Assembly (NCBI RefSeq): GCF_027587195.1
Contig: NZ_JAPDDP010000007.1
Span: 62,001-126,000, forward strand
Direction of reading: 5' to 3'
Source: Solirubrobacter phytolaccae
GTDB taxonomy: Bacteria > Actinomycetota > Thermoleophilia > Solirubrobacterales > Solirubrobacteraceae
DNA length: 64,000 nt
Of this stretch, positions 41,736 through 50,551 are shown one piece after another. How positions within the stretch are numbered: the stretch's first letter is position 1; each line of letters opens with the position of its first letter. Made by a program: the position numbers and the translations under genes. Under the pieces are notes generated by a model. That model saw only the letters and a program-made list of their open reading frames with translations. It did no database searches and had not been told where the DNA came from.

Positions 41736-43825
41736 GCCGGCTGTGCGACGGGCCGCAGTGACGAGCCTTCGATGTCGACGTCGGGCAGTAGCCGGTCCAG
41801 CCAGCCCGGCAGCCACCACGCGCGCTCGCCGAGCAGCGCCATCACCGCGGGGATCAACGTCATCCGGACCAGGAACGCGTCGACGAGGATCCCGAACGCG
41901 AGCGCGAACCCGACCGACTTGATGATCGCGTCCTGCTCGAGGATGAAGCCGGAGAACACGGCGCCCATGATCAGCGCCGCCGCGGTGACGACGCGCGCGC
42001 CGTGGCGGAAGCCCTCGGTCACGGCGCGCGTCGGGGCGGCGCCGTGGACGTGCTCCTCGCGCATCCGTGAGACCAGGAACACCTGGTAGTCCATCGCGAG
42101 CCCGAAGAGGATGCCGATGACGAGGATCGGCAACATCGAGATGATCGGCGCGGCCTGCGCGACGCCGAGCAGGTCCGCGCCGAAGCCCTCCTGGAAGACC
42201 GCGACCAGCGCGCCGAACGTCGCGCCGATCGTCAGCAGGAACCCGGCGATCGCGGTGAGCGGGACGAGCACGGAGCGGAAGGCGACGGCCAGCAGCACGA
42301 ACGCGATCCCGACGATCACGGCGAGGAACGGGATCAGCGCGGCGCCGAGCCGGTCGGCGACGTCGATGTTGACCGCGGTCTGCCCGGTCACGAGCACGTC
42401 GTCGCGCACGCGGATGCGCTCCACGAGGTCCTTCGTCTCCTGGGTCGAGGGCCCGCTGCGGGCGATCAGCGAGAGGATCGCGGTGTCGCCGGCGGGGTTG
42501 AGCGTGGGCTCGCCGACGCTGGCGACGTCCCGGTCGGCGCGCAGCTCACGCGCCACCGTCGTGGCGTCCGCGGGGTCGTCGACGACGATCATCAGCGGCC
42601 CGTTGAAGCCCGGCCCGAACCCGTCGCTCAGCAGCTCGTAGGCCTGGCGGTTGGTGGCGTCCGGCGCCGCGGTCGAGTCGTCGGGCATGCCGAGGCGCAT
42701 GTCGAGCATCGGCAGCGCGCAGGCGCCGAGCGCGACGACGGTCAGCGCCACGGCGGGGATGCGGTGCCGGAGCACGGTGCTCACCCAGCGCGAGCCGACC
42801 GTCGGTCGCGCCGCCCGTGGACCCGTCTCGAAGTTCTTGCCCTTCGCCAGCCGCGTCCCCGCGAACCCGAACAGCGCCGGGACGAGCGTCAGCGCGACGA
42901 GCACCGCGACCGCGACCGTCGCGGCGGCGGCGACGCCCATCGCGGTCAGGAACGGAATGCCGACGACCGACAGCGCGGCCAGCGCGATCACGACGGTCGC
43001 GCCCGCGAACACGACCGCGCTGCCCGCCGTCCCGACCGCGCGGCCGGCGGACTCCTCCGGGTCCATCCCTTCGAACAGCTGCGTGCGGTGGCGGGAGAGG
43101 ATGAACAGCGCGTAGTCGATGCCGACGGCGAGGCCGAGCATCAGCGCGAGGGTCGGGACCGCGTCGCTGAGGTCGACGAAGCCCGTCGCGGCGGTGATGC
43201 CGGCGAGGCCGATCCCGACGCCGAGGGCCGCGGTCAGCAAGGGCAGGCCCGCGGCGAGCAGGGTGCCGAACGTGAACGCGAGCACGAGCGCGGCGACGCC
43301 GAACCCGAGGAACTCGCCGATCCCGGACCCGCTCGCCTCGATCACGGCGTCGCCGCCGAACTCGACCTGCACGCCGGCCCGCTCGGCCTGCTGCGCGGCG
43401 CGCTGCACGGCTTCGAGCGAGCCGACCTCCAGGTCGTCGGCGGGCCGGTCGAAGCTCACCTGCGCGAGCCCGATCCGGCGGTCCTCGGAGAGCTGGGGAG
43501 CGCTCGCGTCGGCGACGTCGGGCGCCTTGGCGACCTGCGCGAGCGCCGCGTCGACGGCCGCCTTGCGCTCGCCGGTGAGCGCTTCCCCCTCAGGCGCGGC
43601 GAAGACGATCCGGCCCGAGCCGCCGTTCGCCTCCGGGAACCGCTGCGCGAGCCGGTCGATCGCCTCCTGAGACTCGGTGCCGGGGATCGTGAAGGAACCT
43701 TCGGTCGGGCCGCTGAGCGTCGCCGCCCCGAGGAAGATCGCGCCGAAGAGGGCGAGCCAGACGGCGAGGACGAGTCGACGGCGGCGGTATGCGGTGCGGC
43801 CGAGTCTGTAGAGCGCTGAAGCCAT
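41732..43825 (-). CDS. MMPL/RND-family transporter
   Basis: 697 residues in two similar halves. Each has one TM helix, a soluble loop domain (about 35-180 and 385-510) and a block of five or six TM helices. Conserved charged residues lie inside the membrane (GLAVGIDYALFILSRHR and GLAMDYQVFLVSRMREEH). This is the MmpL layout of actinobacterial exporters of lipids or drugs. ATG 43825. The 1097-residue longer frame runs antisense through the kinase gene and is rejected. It overlaps the Crp gene by 4 bp. Confidence 0.93.
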   Translation of the reverse strand: MASALYRLGRTAYRRRRLVLAVWLALFGAIFLGAATLSGPTEGSFTIPGTESQEAIDRLAQRFPEANGGSGRIVFAAPEGEALTGERKAAVDAALAQVAKAPDVADASAPQLSEDRRIGLAQVSFDRPADDLEVGSLEAVQRAAQQAERAGVQVEFGGDAVIEASGSGIGEFLGFGVAALVLAFTFGTLLAAGLPLLTAALGVGIGLAGITAATGFVDLSDAVPTLALMLGLAVGIDYALFILSRHRTQLFEGMDPEESAGRAVGTAGSAVVFAGATVVIALAALSVVGIPFLTAMGVAAAATVAVAVLVALTLVPALFGFAGTRLAKGKNFETGPRAARPTVGSRWVSTVLRHRIPAVALTVVALGACALPMLDMRLGMPDDSTAAPDATNRQAYELLSDGFGPGFNGPLMIVVDDPADATTVARELRADRDVASVGEPTLNPAGDTAILSLIARSGPSTQETKDLVERIRVRDDVLVTGQTAVNIDVADRLGAALIPFLAVIVGIAFVLLAVAFRSVLVPLTAIAGFLLTIGATFGALVAVFQEGFGADLLGVAQAAPIISMLPILVIGILFGLAMDYQVFLVSRMREEHVHGAAPTRAVTEGFRHGARVVTAAALIMGAVFSGFILEQDAIIKSVGFALAFGILVDAFLVRMTLIPAVMALLGERAWWLPGWLDRLLPDVDIEGSSLRPVAQPA

Positions 43826-43933
43826 ACCCAGAGCGTCGGGCGTGAGCGCCGCGTTGCCGAGCACCCCAGGACGCGATCGATCTGCGCCTTTAGGAGCAGG
43901 TGGCCGCGCGCACGGCTTCCTAACCTCTGCCAC

Positions 43934-45070
43934 ATGACCCGGGAGCGGCCGACCGCCGGCGACGTCATCACGACCGTCCTCGCCACGGCCGCCTGCATCG
44001 TCGTCACGCTGCTCGTGCGCGGGGACGTGGACGACACGCGGCGCGACGTCGACGCGCTCGCGGTCGCGCTCATCGTCGTCGGCTTCGCCCCGACCGTGCT
44101 CTGGCGGACCCGACCGATGGTCCCGGCGATCGCCGCGCTCGTCCTGCTGCTCGTGGGCACCGCGATCGGCTACATGTTCGTCGGCCCGATCGTCCTTGCC
44201 ATCGCGTTGGTCGGGTGGGCGGCATGCCGCGCCGAGTCGTCGACGACGTGGTCGCTCGGCCTGTTCGCCGGCGTCACGTTCGCGGTGGTGATGTTCGTCA
44301 AGTCCGACCTGGAGTCGGTGCTCGCGGCCATCGGCGGGTTCGCCATCGGGATGGTGCCTGCCCTGGTCGGTGAGCAACTGCGCGCGGAGCGGCTCCGCGC
44401 GCGCACCGCGCAGGAGCTCGCGCGGCGGGTCGAGGAGCTGCGCGACGGAGACGTGCAGCGGGCCGTGGCCGAGGAGCGGTTGCGGATCGCGCGCGACGTG
44501 CACGACATCACCGGCCATCACTTGAGCGCGATCGCCCTGCAGTCGGCGGGCGCGGGGCGGATGACCAAGGACCCCGGCGCGCGGGAGGCGTTCGAGCGCA
44601 TCCACGGTCTGACGGTCGAGGCGCTGGGGCAGACGCGGCGCTCGCTCGGCGTACTGCGCGCGTCCGAGCCCGCGGAGCTCGCGCCGCCGCCGCGCCTCGA
44701 GCACCTCGAGCAGCTCCTCGCACCCGTGCGGGCCGCGGGGCTGGACGTCCAGCTCGCGATCGAGGGCGACGTGCGCGCGTTGTCGGAGACCGCGGAGATG
44801 TCCGCGTACCGCGTCGTCCAGGAGTCGGTCACCAACGTCATCCGCCACGCCGGCGCCGACGCGGTGCGGATCGCGGTCGTCTACGGCTCGGCCGTGGTGA
44901 CGATCACGGTCGCCGACGACGGCCGCGGTGGTCCGTCGGCGCGGACCGGCAGTGGCATCGAAGGGATGCGCGAGCGGGTCGCGCTGGTCGGCGGCTCGCT
45001 CACAGCGGGCACGACGAACGGCCACGGGTGGACGGTCCGGGCGACGCTGCCGCTCAAGGACTCCGCGTGA
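43934..45070 (+). CDS. Membrane histidine kinase (DesK/NarX-type)
   Basis: 378 residues with four or five TM helices at about 10-145, a short coiled coil, a HisKA_3 domain with His190 (RDVHDITGHHL) and an HATPase domain (VVQESVTNVIRHAGA, VADDGRGG, GSGIEGMRER). It overlaps the next gene by 4 bp, so the sensor and regulator are coupled. ATG 43934 follows TAACCT by seven bases, predicting a leaderless transcript. TTAGGA/TCCTAA arms (43890-43923) around this promoter may be the regulator's site. Divergent from the MMPL transporter, which it may control. Confidence 0.94.
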   Translation: MTRERPTAGDVITTVLATAACIVVTLLVRGDVDDTRRDVDALAVALIVVGFAPTVLWRTRPMVPAIAALVLLLVGTAIGYMFVGPIVLAIALVGWAACRAESSTTWSLGLFAGVTFAVVMFVKSDLESVLAAIGGFAIGMVPALVGEQLRAERLRARTAQELARRVEELRDGDVQRAVAEERLRIARDVHDITGHHLSAIALQSAGAGRMTKDPGAREAFERIHGLTVEALGQTRRSLGVLRASEPAELAPPPRLEHLEQLLAPVRAAGLDVQLAIEGDVRALSETAEMSAYRVVQESVTNVIRHAGADAVRIAVVYGSAVVTITVADDGRGGPSARTGSGIEGMRERVALVGGSLTAGTTNGHGWTVRATLPLKDSA

Positions 45071-45744
45071 GCATCCGCGTCGTCATCGCCGACGATCAGG
45101 CGATCTCCCGCCAGGGCATGCGGATGATCCTCGAGAGCGCCGGCGACATCGAGGTGGTCGGCGAGGCGATCGACGGCCTGGACGCGGTCGGCCAGGCGGA
45201 GCGGCGCAGTCCCGACGTCGTGCTGATGGACATCCGGATGCCGCGGATGGACGGCATCGAGGCCACCCGCCGGCTGCGCGAGTCGCCGGTCGAGGTGATC
45301 ATCATCACGACCTTCGACCTCGACGAGTACGTGATCGAGGCGCTGCGCGCCGGTGCCGTCGGCTTCCTCGTCAAGGACTCGCCGCCCGAGCGGATCATCG
45401 ACGCGGTCCGCGCCGTCGCGCGTGGCGACGCGCTGATCGCGCCGGAGGTCACCCGCCGCCTGCTCGGCCGCTTCGTCTCCACGATGCCCGCGCGCGCCGG
45501 GGACCCGCGCCTCGCCCAGCTCACCCCGCGCGAGCACGACGTGCTGCTCGAGATCGCCGCCGGGCGCAGCAACGCGGACATCGCCGCGCGACTGCACCTC
45601 GAGGAGAGCACGGTCAAGGGCCACGTGCGGCGGATGCTGGCCAAGCTCGACCTCGCCAGCCGCGTCCAGGCCGTGATCTTCGCCTACGAGACCGGGCTCG
45701 TCGCGCCCGGCTCAGTGCAGCGGGCAGATGAGCTGCGGGACTGA
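45067..45744 (+). CDS. NarL-type response regulator
   Basis: About 225 residues. Receiver domain with Asp55 (VVLMDIRMP) and conserved VIADDQ, TF and LVKDSP; LuxR HTH (LTPREHDVLLEIAAGRSNAD, then LEESTVKGHVRRMLAKL). GTG 45067 overlaps the kinase stop. Partner of the upstream kinase; the pair is of the type that responds to envelope or lipid changes. The 3' end overlaps the small membrane-protein gene by 33 bp. Confidence 0.94.
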   Translation: MSIRVVIADDQAISRQGMRMILESAGDIEVVGEAIDGLDAVGQAERRSPDVVLMDIRMPRMDGIEATRRLRESPVEVIIITTFDLDEYVIEALRAGAVGFLVKDSPPERIIDAVRAVARGDALIAPEVTRRLLGRFVSTMPARAGDPRLAQLTPREHDVLLEIAAGRSNADIAARLHLEESTVKGHVRRMLAKLDLASRVQAVIFAYETGLVAPGSVQRADELRD

Positions 45745-45855
45745 GCCATCGGCGTCCTCGGCCATCGCCTCGTTCACCTGGTAGAGCACGCCGAGGAAGC
45801 TCACGCCCGTGATCAGCAGCCCGACGAGCAGGTAGATCACGCCCTGGCGGGTCAT
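45712..45855 (-). CDS. 47-residue single-span membrane protein coupled to the MFS gene
   Basis: ATG at 45855 overlaps the MFS stop (ATGA), and the frame ends at 45712. The product has one strongly hydrophobic helix (VIYLLVGLLITGVSFLGVLY) after a short basic start, then an acidic C-terminal tail with one Cys (PQLICPLH). The four-base overlap and clear membrane signal argue for a real gene. It may be a small subunit or stabiliser of the MFS protein. I do not know its family. Confidence 0.65.
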   Translation of the reverse strand: MTRQGVIYLLVGLLITGVSFLGVLYQVNEAMAEDADGSVPQLICPLH

Positions 45856-47072
45856 GCCGTGCTCGGCGCGACGCTGCCCGCGGCGCGCTCGCGGATCGGG
45901 AGGTGCACGAGCGCCGCGGCGACGCTCAGGACGATGCAGAGGATCCACATCAGGTCGTAGCTCCCGGTTGCCTCGTAGACCGTCCCGCCGAGCAGGGCGC
46001 CGACGAACGCGCCGACCTGATGCGAGAGGAAGACCACGCCGAACAGCATGCCCACGTGGCGCGTCCCGAACATCAAGGCGACGAGCCCGGAGGTGAGGGG
46101 CACGGTCGAGAGCCACAGCAGGCCGATCAGCGCGGAGAACACGAGCACGCTGCCGACGGTCACCGGCAGCAGCAGGAAGATCGCGAAGGCGACGGCGCGG
46201 CCCGCGTAGATCCCGCTCAGCAGCAGCCGGCGCGGATGGCGCCCGCCGAGGATGCCCGACGCGTACGCGCCGATCACGTTGAAGAGGCCGATCAGCGACA
46301 GCGACCACGCGGCCAGGCCCTTGCTCAGGCCCTGGTCGGTGAGGTACGGCGGCAGGTGCGTGGTGATGAACGCGATGTGGAAGCCGCAGACGAAGAACCC
46401 GCTCGTCAGCAGCAGGTAGCTCGGGTGGTGGACCGCGGCGCGCAGCGCCTCGCGGGCGGACACGGGCTCGACGTCGGGGTCGTCGACGTCGTCGCCCTTG
46501 CCGGACAGCGAGCGCGCCAGGATCGGGACCAACAGCAGCACGGTCGCGAGCAGGAAGAGCGCGGTCTCCGCGCCGTACTGGTCGATGAAGCCCTGGCCGA
46601 GCGGCGCGAACAGGAACTGGCCCATCGAGCCCGCGGCGGTCGCGAGGCCCATCGCCCACGAGCGCTTGGCCGGCTCGACGAGCCGCGCGAAGGCCGCGAT
46701 CACGATCGTGAACGAGCCGCCCGCGACGCCGAGCCCGACGATCACGCCGCCGGTCAGCGTCAGCGCCGCCGTAGAGGTGCTCACCGACATCAGCGCGACG
46801 CCCGCCGCGTAGACGAGCCCGCCGAGCGCGAGCACCCGGCCCGCGCCGAAGCGATCGGCGACCGCGCCCGCGAACGGCTGCCCGAGGCCCCACAGCAGGT
46901 TCTGGACGGCGATCGCGAGCGCGAACGCCTCACGGTCCCAACCGCGCAGGTCCGTCAGCGGCGCCGTGAACAGGCCGAACGTCGTCCGGACGCCGAACGT
47001 GAGGATCGCGATCAGGCAGCCCGCGACGACGATGACCGTCGGGCTGCGCCACCAAGGACGGCGCGCAGACAT
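45852..47072 (-). CDS. MFS transporter
   Basis: About 406 residues with 12 hydrophobic segments, an N-terminal GVRTTFGLFTAPLTDL helix and motif A-like ADRFGAGRVL. This resembles the monocarboxylate/oxalate-formate branch of the major facilitator family. The central loop carries an acidic stretch (GDDVDDPDVEPV). ATG 47072 is eight bases from a TACCGT -10 within the dyad shared with the divergent HxlR gene. It is followed by the coupled 47-residue membrane protein. Confidence 0.9.
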   Translation of the reverse strand: MSARRPWWRSPTVIVVAGCLIAILTFGVRTTFGLFTAPLTDLRGWDREAFALAIAVQNLLWGLGQPFAGAVADRFGAGRVLALGGLVYAAGVALMSVSTSTAALTLTGGVIVGLGVAGGSFTIVIAAFARLVEPAKRSWAMGLATAAGSMGQFLFAPLGQGFIDQYGAETALFLLATVLLLVPILARSLSGKGDDVDDPDVEPVSAREALRAAVHHPSYLLLTSGFFVCGFHIAFITTHLPPYLTDQGLSKGLAAWSLSLIGLFNVIGAYASGILGGRHPRRLLLSGIYAGRAVAFAIFLLLPVTVGSVLVFSALIGLLWLSTVPLTSGLVALMFGTRHVGMLFGVVFLSHQVGAFVGALLGGTVYEATGSYDLMWILCIVLSVAAALVHLPIRERAAGSVAPSTA

Positions 47073-47080
47073 GGGCGACG

Positions 47081-47125
47081 ACGGTACCAGACTTGGTTCA
47101 TTCAGTGAACTGACTCTGGTACCGT
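47081..47125. promoter_or_regulatory. 45-bp symmetric operator with twin promoters
   Basis: ACGGTACCAGA (47081-47091) and TCTGGTACCGT (47115-47125) are perfect 11-bp inverted arms. Inside, GTTCA (47096-47100) and TGAAC (47106-47110) form a second dyad on the same centre, 47103. Each outer arm contains a TACCGT -10, eight bases before ATG 47134 on one side and ATG 47072 on the other. Confidence 0.8.
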
Positions 47126-47133
47126 TGGCCTCG

Positions 47134-47646
47134 ATGGCGCTGCCCCGCGAGTACGAGACCCAGGCCTGCGCGCTGGCCCGCGCCCTGGAGGTGGTCGGCG
47201 AGCGCTGGACGCTGCTGATCGTGCGCGACCTGTTCTTCGGCGTGACCCGCTTCACGGACATCCAGGCGCACCTCGACGTCCCGCGCGCGGTGCTGACCGC
47301 GCGCCTCGCGCTGCTCGTGGACGCGGGCATCGTCGAGCGCCGCCCCTACGCGCCGGGCCGCTTCGAGCACGTCCTCACCGACGCGGGCCTCGAGCTGTGG
47401 CCGATCGTGCACCAGCTGATGGGCTGGGGCGAACGCCACCTCGTCGACTCCGGCCCGGTGCGCCTCTTCGCGCACGCGAGCTGCGGCACCGACCTCGCGC
47501 TCGACGGCGGCTGCCCGACGTGCGCCATCGTCCCGCTCCCCGCGGACGTCGAGACGCGCCCCGGCCCGGGCACGCCGAGCGTGCGCCGCACGGACCCGAT
47601 CAGCGTCGCTTTGCGCGAGCCGCACCGGCTGCTGCAGCCGGTCTAG
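47134..47646 (+). CDS. HxlR-family regulator
   Basis: About 170 residues. The HxlR winged HTH spans about 10-95 (CALARALEVVGERWTLLIVR, then RAVLTARLALLVDAGIVERR). The C-terminus has three cysteines in a zinc-ribbon-like order (SCGTDLALDGGCPTC). HxlR proteins often sense electrophiles, aldehydes or redox state. It is divergent from the MFS gene with a shared symmetric operator, so it should regulate both. ATG 47134 is the conserved start; the longer frame is artefactual. Confidence 0.92.
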   Translation: MALPREYETQACALARALEVVGERWTLLIVRDLFFGVTRFTDIQAHLDVPRAVLTARLALLVDAGIVERRPYAPGRFEHVLTDAGLELWPIVHQLMGWGERHLVDSGPVRLFAHASCGTDLALDGGCPTCAIVPLPADVETRPGPGTPSVRRTDPISVALREPHRLLQPV

Positions 47647-47947
47647 CGCTCCGGGCGAGCGCGCTCGGCGTGCGCGGCGGCCTTGGCTGGCTCGGGCGTC
47701 GTCGCGCGTCGCGCCCAGCCCGGCGAAGTTCGACAGCCGTCTACAAGAGCGCTTATCCACGGAAACGCTCCTTCGATCGGAGTCGGAGTCGCGCTCTTCC
47801 GCGACGCGCCAGTCCGCTTCGTCGAACGCCGCGATCGCACGCCCGAACGTCCTCAGCCGTGGTCCCGCCGAGAGTGTTCCTCTTCGACGATGCGCCACGT
47901 CAGTCGGCTGCCGACTCGACGCTCGCCTTGCTGCAGAACAGTCGTGA

Positions 47948-48142
47948 CCAGTCGCGGCGACTCCGACGGCTGGGAAGGTCGATGAGTACGCCGACGGGCG
48001 GTTGCACTTCGCTGACGACGTTCTCGAGGTAGGCAGCACGTGGCTGGCTGACCAGCCGGCCGATCTCAGCGTGGACGAGATCAATGCCCTGCCCGAGTTC
48101 GCCGCGAGATGGATCTCAATCGAAGAGCCGGTCGTCGAGTAG
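47948..48142 (+). pseudogene. 3' fragment of a decayed gene
   Basis: The 520 bp after the HxlR gene contain no intact gene. One plus-strand frame from 47948 to TAG 48140-48142 reads as plausible protein (YADGRLHFADDVLEVG, then STWLADQPADLSVDEINALP) but has no start codon except one internal TTG. It is blocked upstream by TGA at 47945. A related stretch in another frame (FLFDDAPRQSAADSTL) lies just before. This looks like the C-terminal remains of a frameshifted gene; the family is not recognisable. Confidence 0.4.
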
Positions 48143-48169
48143 TCGCGAGAGGAGCTCAGGAAAGGTTCC

Positions 48170-48892
48170 TTGAGGTACCGCGTCCGTGAGGTCTCCGATC
48201 CACGGCACGAGGACAACGTGGCCTGTGACGTCAAAGGCGAGGTTCACGCTACGCGATCCGGGACGCGACCCGCTGTGGTCCTGTTCGACGCTCTCGCTCG
48301 TTCGACGGGCGGCCGATGGACTGAGTGCTCGCCGCTCCGTTCAGGCGAGTGCGGCAGTGTGCGAGAGCGTCGCTCTCACGGTGTGGGAAGATCAGTTCGC
48401 TTGTCTTCAGATGCGCAGAAGGAGTGGGAAGCCCTTTGGAACGTCGAGGGCCTGAGGACTGCACGCGAGGCGGCATATAGGGGCGCGCTCGCGCGGGTTC
48501 GGAGTCGAGGCGAAGCGGGCGAGGTCGGTCGCCGTCGGCCCGAGAACGAGGTTGTCACGCCAGAGCTTGCGCAGGCCGAGGTGATCTTCCTGCGCCAGGC
48601 GATCGGGTGCATCTGGGGTGGTCCGGCGAAGATGACCGACGAAGTCGCCGCGCTGCTGGGTTACGAGGACAAGGCGGCCTTCAATCAGGACCAGGAACGA
48701 CTTGAGCACTGCGTAGCCGGCGCACTCCCCGCCAGCCGCGGAGATTGGCGCCGAGTTCTCCTGGCCGCCGAACTGGCCTTCGCCAGCTACGAGTTGGGCG
48801 GTGCGTGGGACTGGGAGACCGTGACCGGCATCAACGAGGAGGCCGCCATCCTCGTCCTGCGAGCCGTGCAGTCCAAGCTCTGGCTCCTCTAG
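48170..48892 (+). CDS. Hypothetical protein in the decayed tract
   Basis: 240 codons from TTG 48170, which has AGGAAAGG close upstream; GTG 48383 would give a shorter form of about 170 residues. Only the part after about residue 78 looks protein-like: helical, with Trp, acidic and hydrophobic residues (DAQKEWEALWNVEGLRTARE, then ELAQAEVIFLRQAIGCIWGG). The first 75 residues look like decayed or non-coding sequence. Base composition is less GC-rich than its neighbours, hinting at transfer. No family recognised. Confidence 0.5.
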   Translation: MRYRVREVSDPRHEDNVACDVKGEVHATRSGTRPAVVLFDALARSTGGRWTECSPLRSGECGSVRERRSHGVGRSVRLSSDAQKEWEALWNVEGLRTAREAAYRGALARVRSRGEAGEVGRRRPENEVVTPELAQAEVIFLRQAIGCIWGGPAKMTDEVAALLGYEDKAAFNQDQERLEHCVAGALPASRGDWRRVLLAAELAFASYELGGAWDWETVTGINEEAAILVLRAVQSKLWLL

Positions 48893-48919
48893 CTCCACTT
48901 CCGATTTGGAGCTCGAACG

Positions 48920-49155
48920 ATGCAGCGCGACTGGGGCTTGTTCGCCATTGGGCTTGGAATCGTCGTGCTGAGCGTGTCGGTCGCCGTGCCGGCGCTGCTC
49001 GTGTACGTCTCGTTCGCACTGTTGCTCGTCGCGCTCCTGGTAGTGCACCGCGGGCTCACGCGTCCCCGTCAGCGCTCAGAGCACCCGTGGGCTGACGCCG
49101 GAGAAATCCGTTCAAAGAGACCAAAGGACTGTCAACACCCCGCTGTGCCACCGCG
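48920..49155 (+). pseudogene. Small two-helix membrane protein lacking its own stop
   Basis: ATG 48920 opens a frame whose first 45 residues are strongly hydrophobic (LFAIGLGIVVLSVSVAVPAL, then YVSFALLLVALLVVHRG), as in a small two-helix membrane protein. After about residue 50 the sequence turns basic and unstructured, and the frame runs on to 50050 antisense to the next gene, which cannot be its true end. Its original C-terminus was probably lost or frameshifted. It lies 27 bp after the hypothetical gene, on the same strand. Confidence 0.4.
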
Positions 49156-50301
49156 TCAGCGCGCGACCTTCAGGATCGAGCGGACGGTCCGCGCCCCCTG
49201 CTCGCCGCGCTCGCGGATGCGCACGGTCGCAGTGCCCGGGCGCGCTGCGAGGCGGACGGTCGCCGTGCGCCTGGCCTTGATCGAGAACGTCTTCGAGCGA
49301 GGACGGCCCTTCACGGTCAGCGAGACCGTCCCGGCGCAGCGCGTCCGCGTCGTGCAGCGCACCTTCACGCCGGTCGTGCCTCGTCGTAGCAGCAGTGACC
49401 GGCTGACGAGGCGCGCGGCGGTCCGCTCGCCCTTGGGTGCACGGTCGACGGTCTGGCAGCCCTGGGCGATCAGCGTGGCGTCGTCGGGTGTGTCGAGCAG
49501 GTCGACGATTGCGGTGCTCCCGCGCCGGCTGGTGCCGTCGCCGCAGCTCACCTGCTCGCCGATGCCGTCGCGTGCGTCGATCAGGACCCGCGCACCGTTG
49601 GCGGCGAAGGAGTCCGTGCCGTCGCCGCCCGTCATCGTGGTGGAGGCATCGGGGTCGGCGGTCAGTGTGTCGTTGCCCGGGCCTCCGACCAGCGGGCCGG
49701 TGGTGCCGCCTAAGGCATGCAGCCGGTCGTTCCCCGTTCCGCCATCGATCCGTCCGCCGGTGCTCGAGAGGTCATCGTCACCGGACTGGCCGAGCACGGT
49801 GTCGAGCCGGTCCGCGCGCGCGACGTCCGCGCCCGCGCCGAGCGTGAAGACGTCGGGACCGATGCCGCCGTCCTGGACGTGGATCGGGTCCGGGAAATTC
49901 GGGTCGGTCACGAGCGTGTCGCGCATCGGGCCGAAGCTCACGTGGCTGACCACGGGGTTGATCCGGTCGCACAGGGCGACGTCGACGCCCTGCAGCGTGG
50001 AGAGCTGGGTGCAGCCGGGCCCGAAGCCGATCCCTCGGCCGCCGAACTGAGCCATCTCGACGCGGTACTTCAGTCCGCCGGAGTCGACGAGGGAGAGCTT
50101 TACGCGGTTGAGGATGTTGTCGGGCTCGCGCATCTGCAGGCCGTTCGCATCCGAGGAGACGACGAGCGCGCGGGCTTCCTGCGCGCCGGTCAGGCACGCG
50201 ATCGCTGCCACGCCGGCCGCAAGGCCGAGCAGGCGGCGCTGACCCGTCCGGTCGAGGCCGCGAGCGGCTCGTGTCTCATGCGCTGAAGAACAAGGTTCCA
50301 T
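49156..50301 (-). CDS. Secreted RTX-like calcium-binding repeat protein
   Basis: About 381 residues from ATG 50301. A signal peptide (RRLLGLAAGVAAIACL, cleavage near AQEARA) is followed by a domain (about 45-150) and then RTX-like nonapeptide units (GGTGNDRLHALG, GGPGNDTLTAD, GGDGTDSF) that bind calcium. The C-terminal 100 residues are a basic beta-sandwich-like region with one Cys pair (RCTTRTRCAG), common in Thermoleophilia surface proteins. Probably secreted and folded by external calcium. It is alone; the 250 bp upstream hold only a hairpin. Confidence 0.85.
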   Translation of the reverse strand: MEPCSSAHETRAARGLDRTGQRRLLGLAAGVAAIACLTGAQEARALVVSSDANGLQMREPDNILNRVKLSLVDSGGLKYRVEMAQFGGRGIGFGPGCTQLSTLQGVDVALCDRINPVVSHVSFGPMRDTLVTDPNFPDPIHVQDGGIGPDVFTLGAGADVARADRLDTVLGQSGDDDLSSTGGRIDGGTGNDRLHALGGTTGPLVGGPGNDTLTADPDASTTMTGGDGTDSFAANGARVLIDARDGIGEQVSCGDGTSRRGSTAIVDLLDTPDDATLIAQGCQTVDRAPKGERTAARLVSRSLLLRRGTTGVKVRCTTRTRCAGTVSLTVKGRPRSKTFSIKARRTATVRLAARPGTATVRIRERGEQGARTVRSILKVAR

Positions 50302-50333
50302 GTGACGGCGCCGATCTCTGTCGTAACGGGGAT

Positions 50334-50350
50334 GGGCTGCGGCGCAGCCC
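50334..50350. other. Perfect hairpin upstream of the RTX-like gene
   Basis: GGGCTGC (50334-50340) and GCAGCCC (50344-50350) flank a GGC loop. It lies 33 bp before the RTX-like ATG (minus strand), in the 250-bp gap 50302-50551 that otherwise shows no gene. It could be a 5' UTR stem. Confidence 0.35.
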
Positions 50351-50551
50351 CGGTCCATTCCAAGACGCGGCGACGCGGGCGCGGCTTACGCTCCTTCGCG
50401 CAGTCCGTCGTCCGGCCGCGCCATCGCGCAGCGCACAACGGATCCGAGCCACCCCCGATCTCGGTGTTGGACATCGACTCAAGATCAACGAACCGGGTCA
50501 ACCACCGACCAGCGGTACCTGCCGCTCGGCCTCCAAGGCGTGCCGGCCCGT

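Noticed and set aside
43826-45025. 400-residue N-terminal extension of the MMPL transporter
   Set aside because: It is antisense to the histidine kinase, and ATG 43825 gives a normal MMPL start.
49156-50050. Extension of the small membrane protein ORF to 50050
   Set aside because: It runs antisense through the RTX-like gene and loses protein character after about 50 residues.
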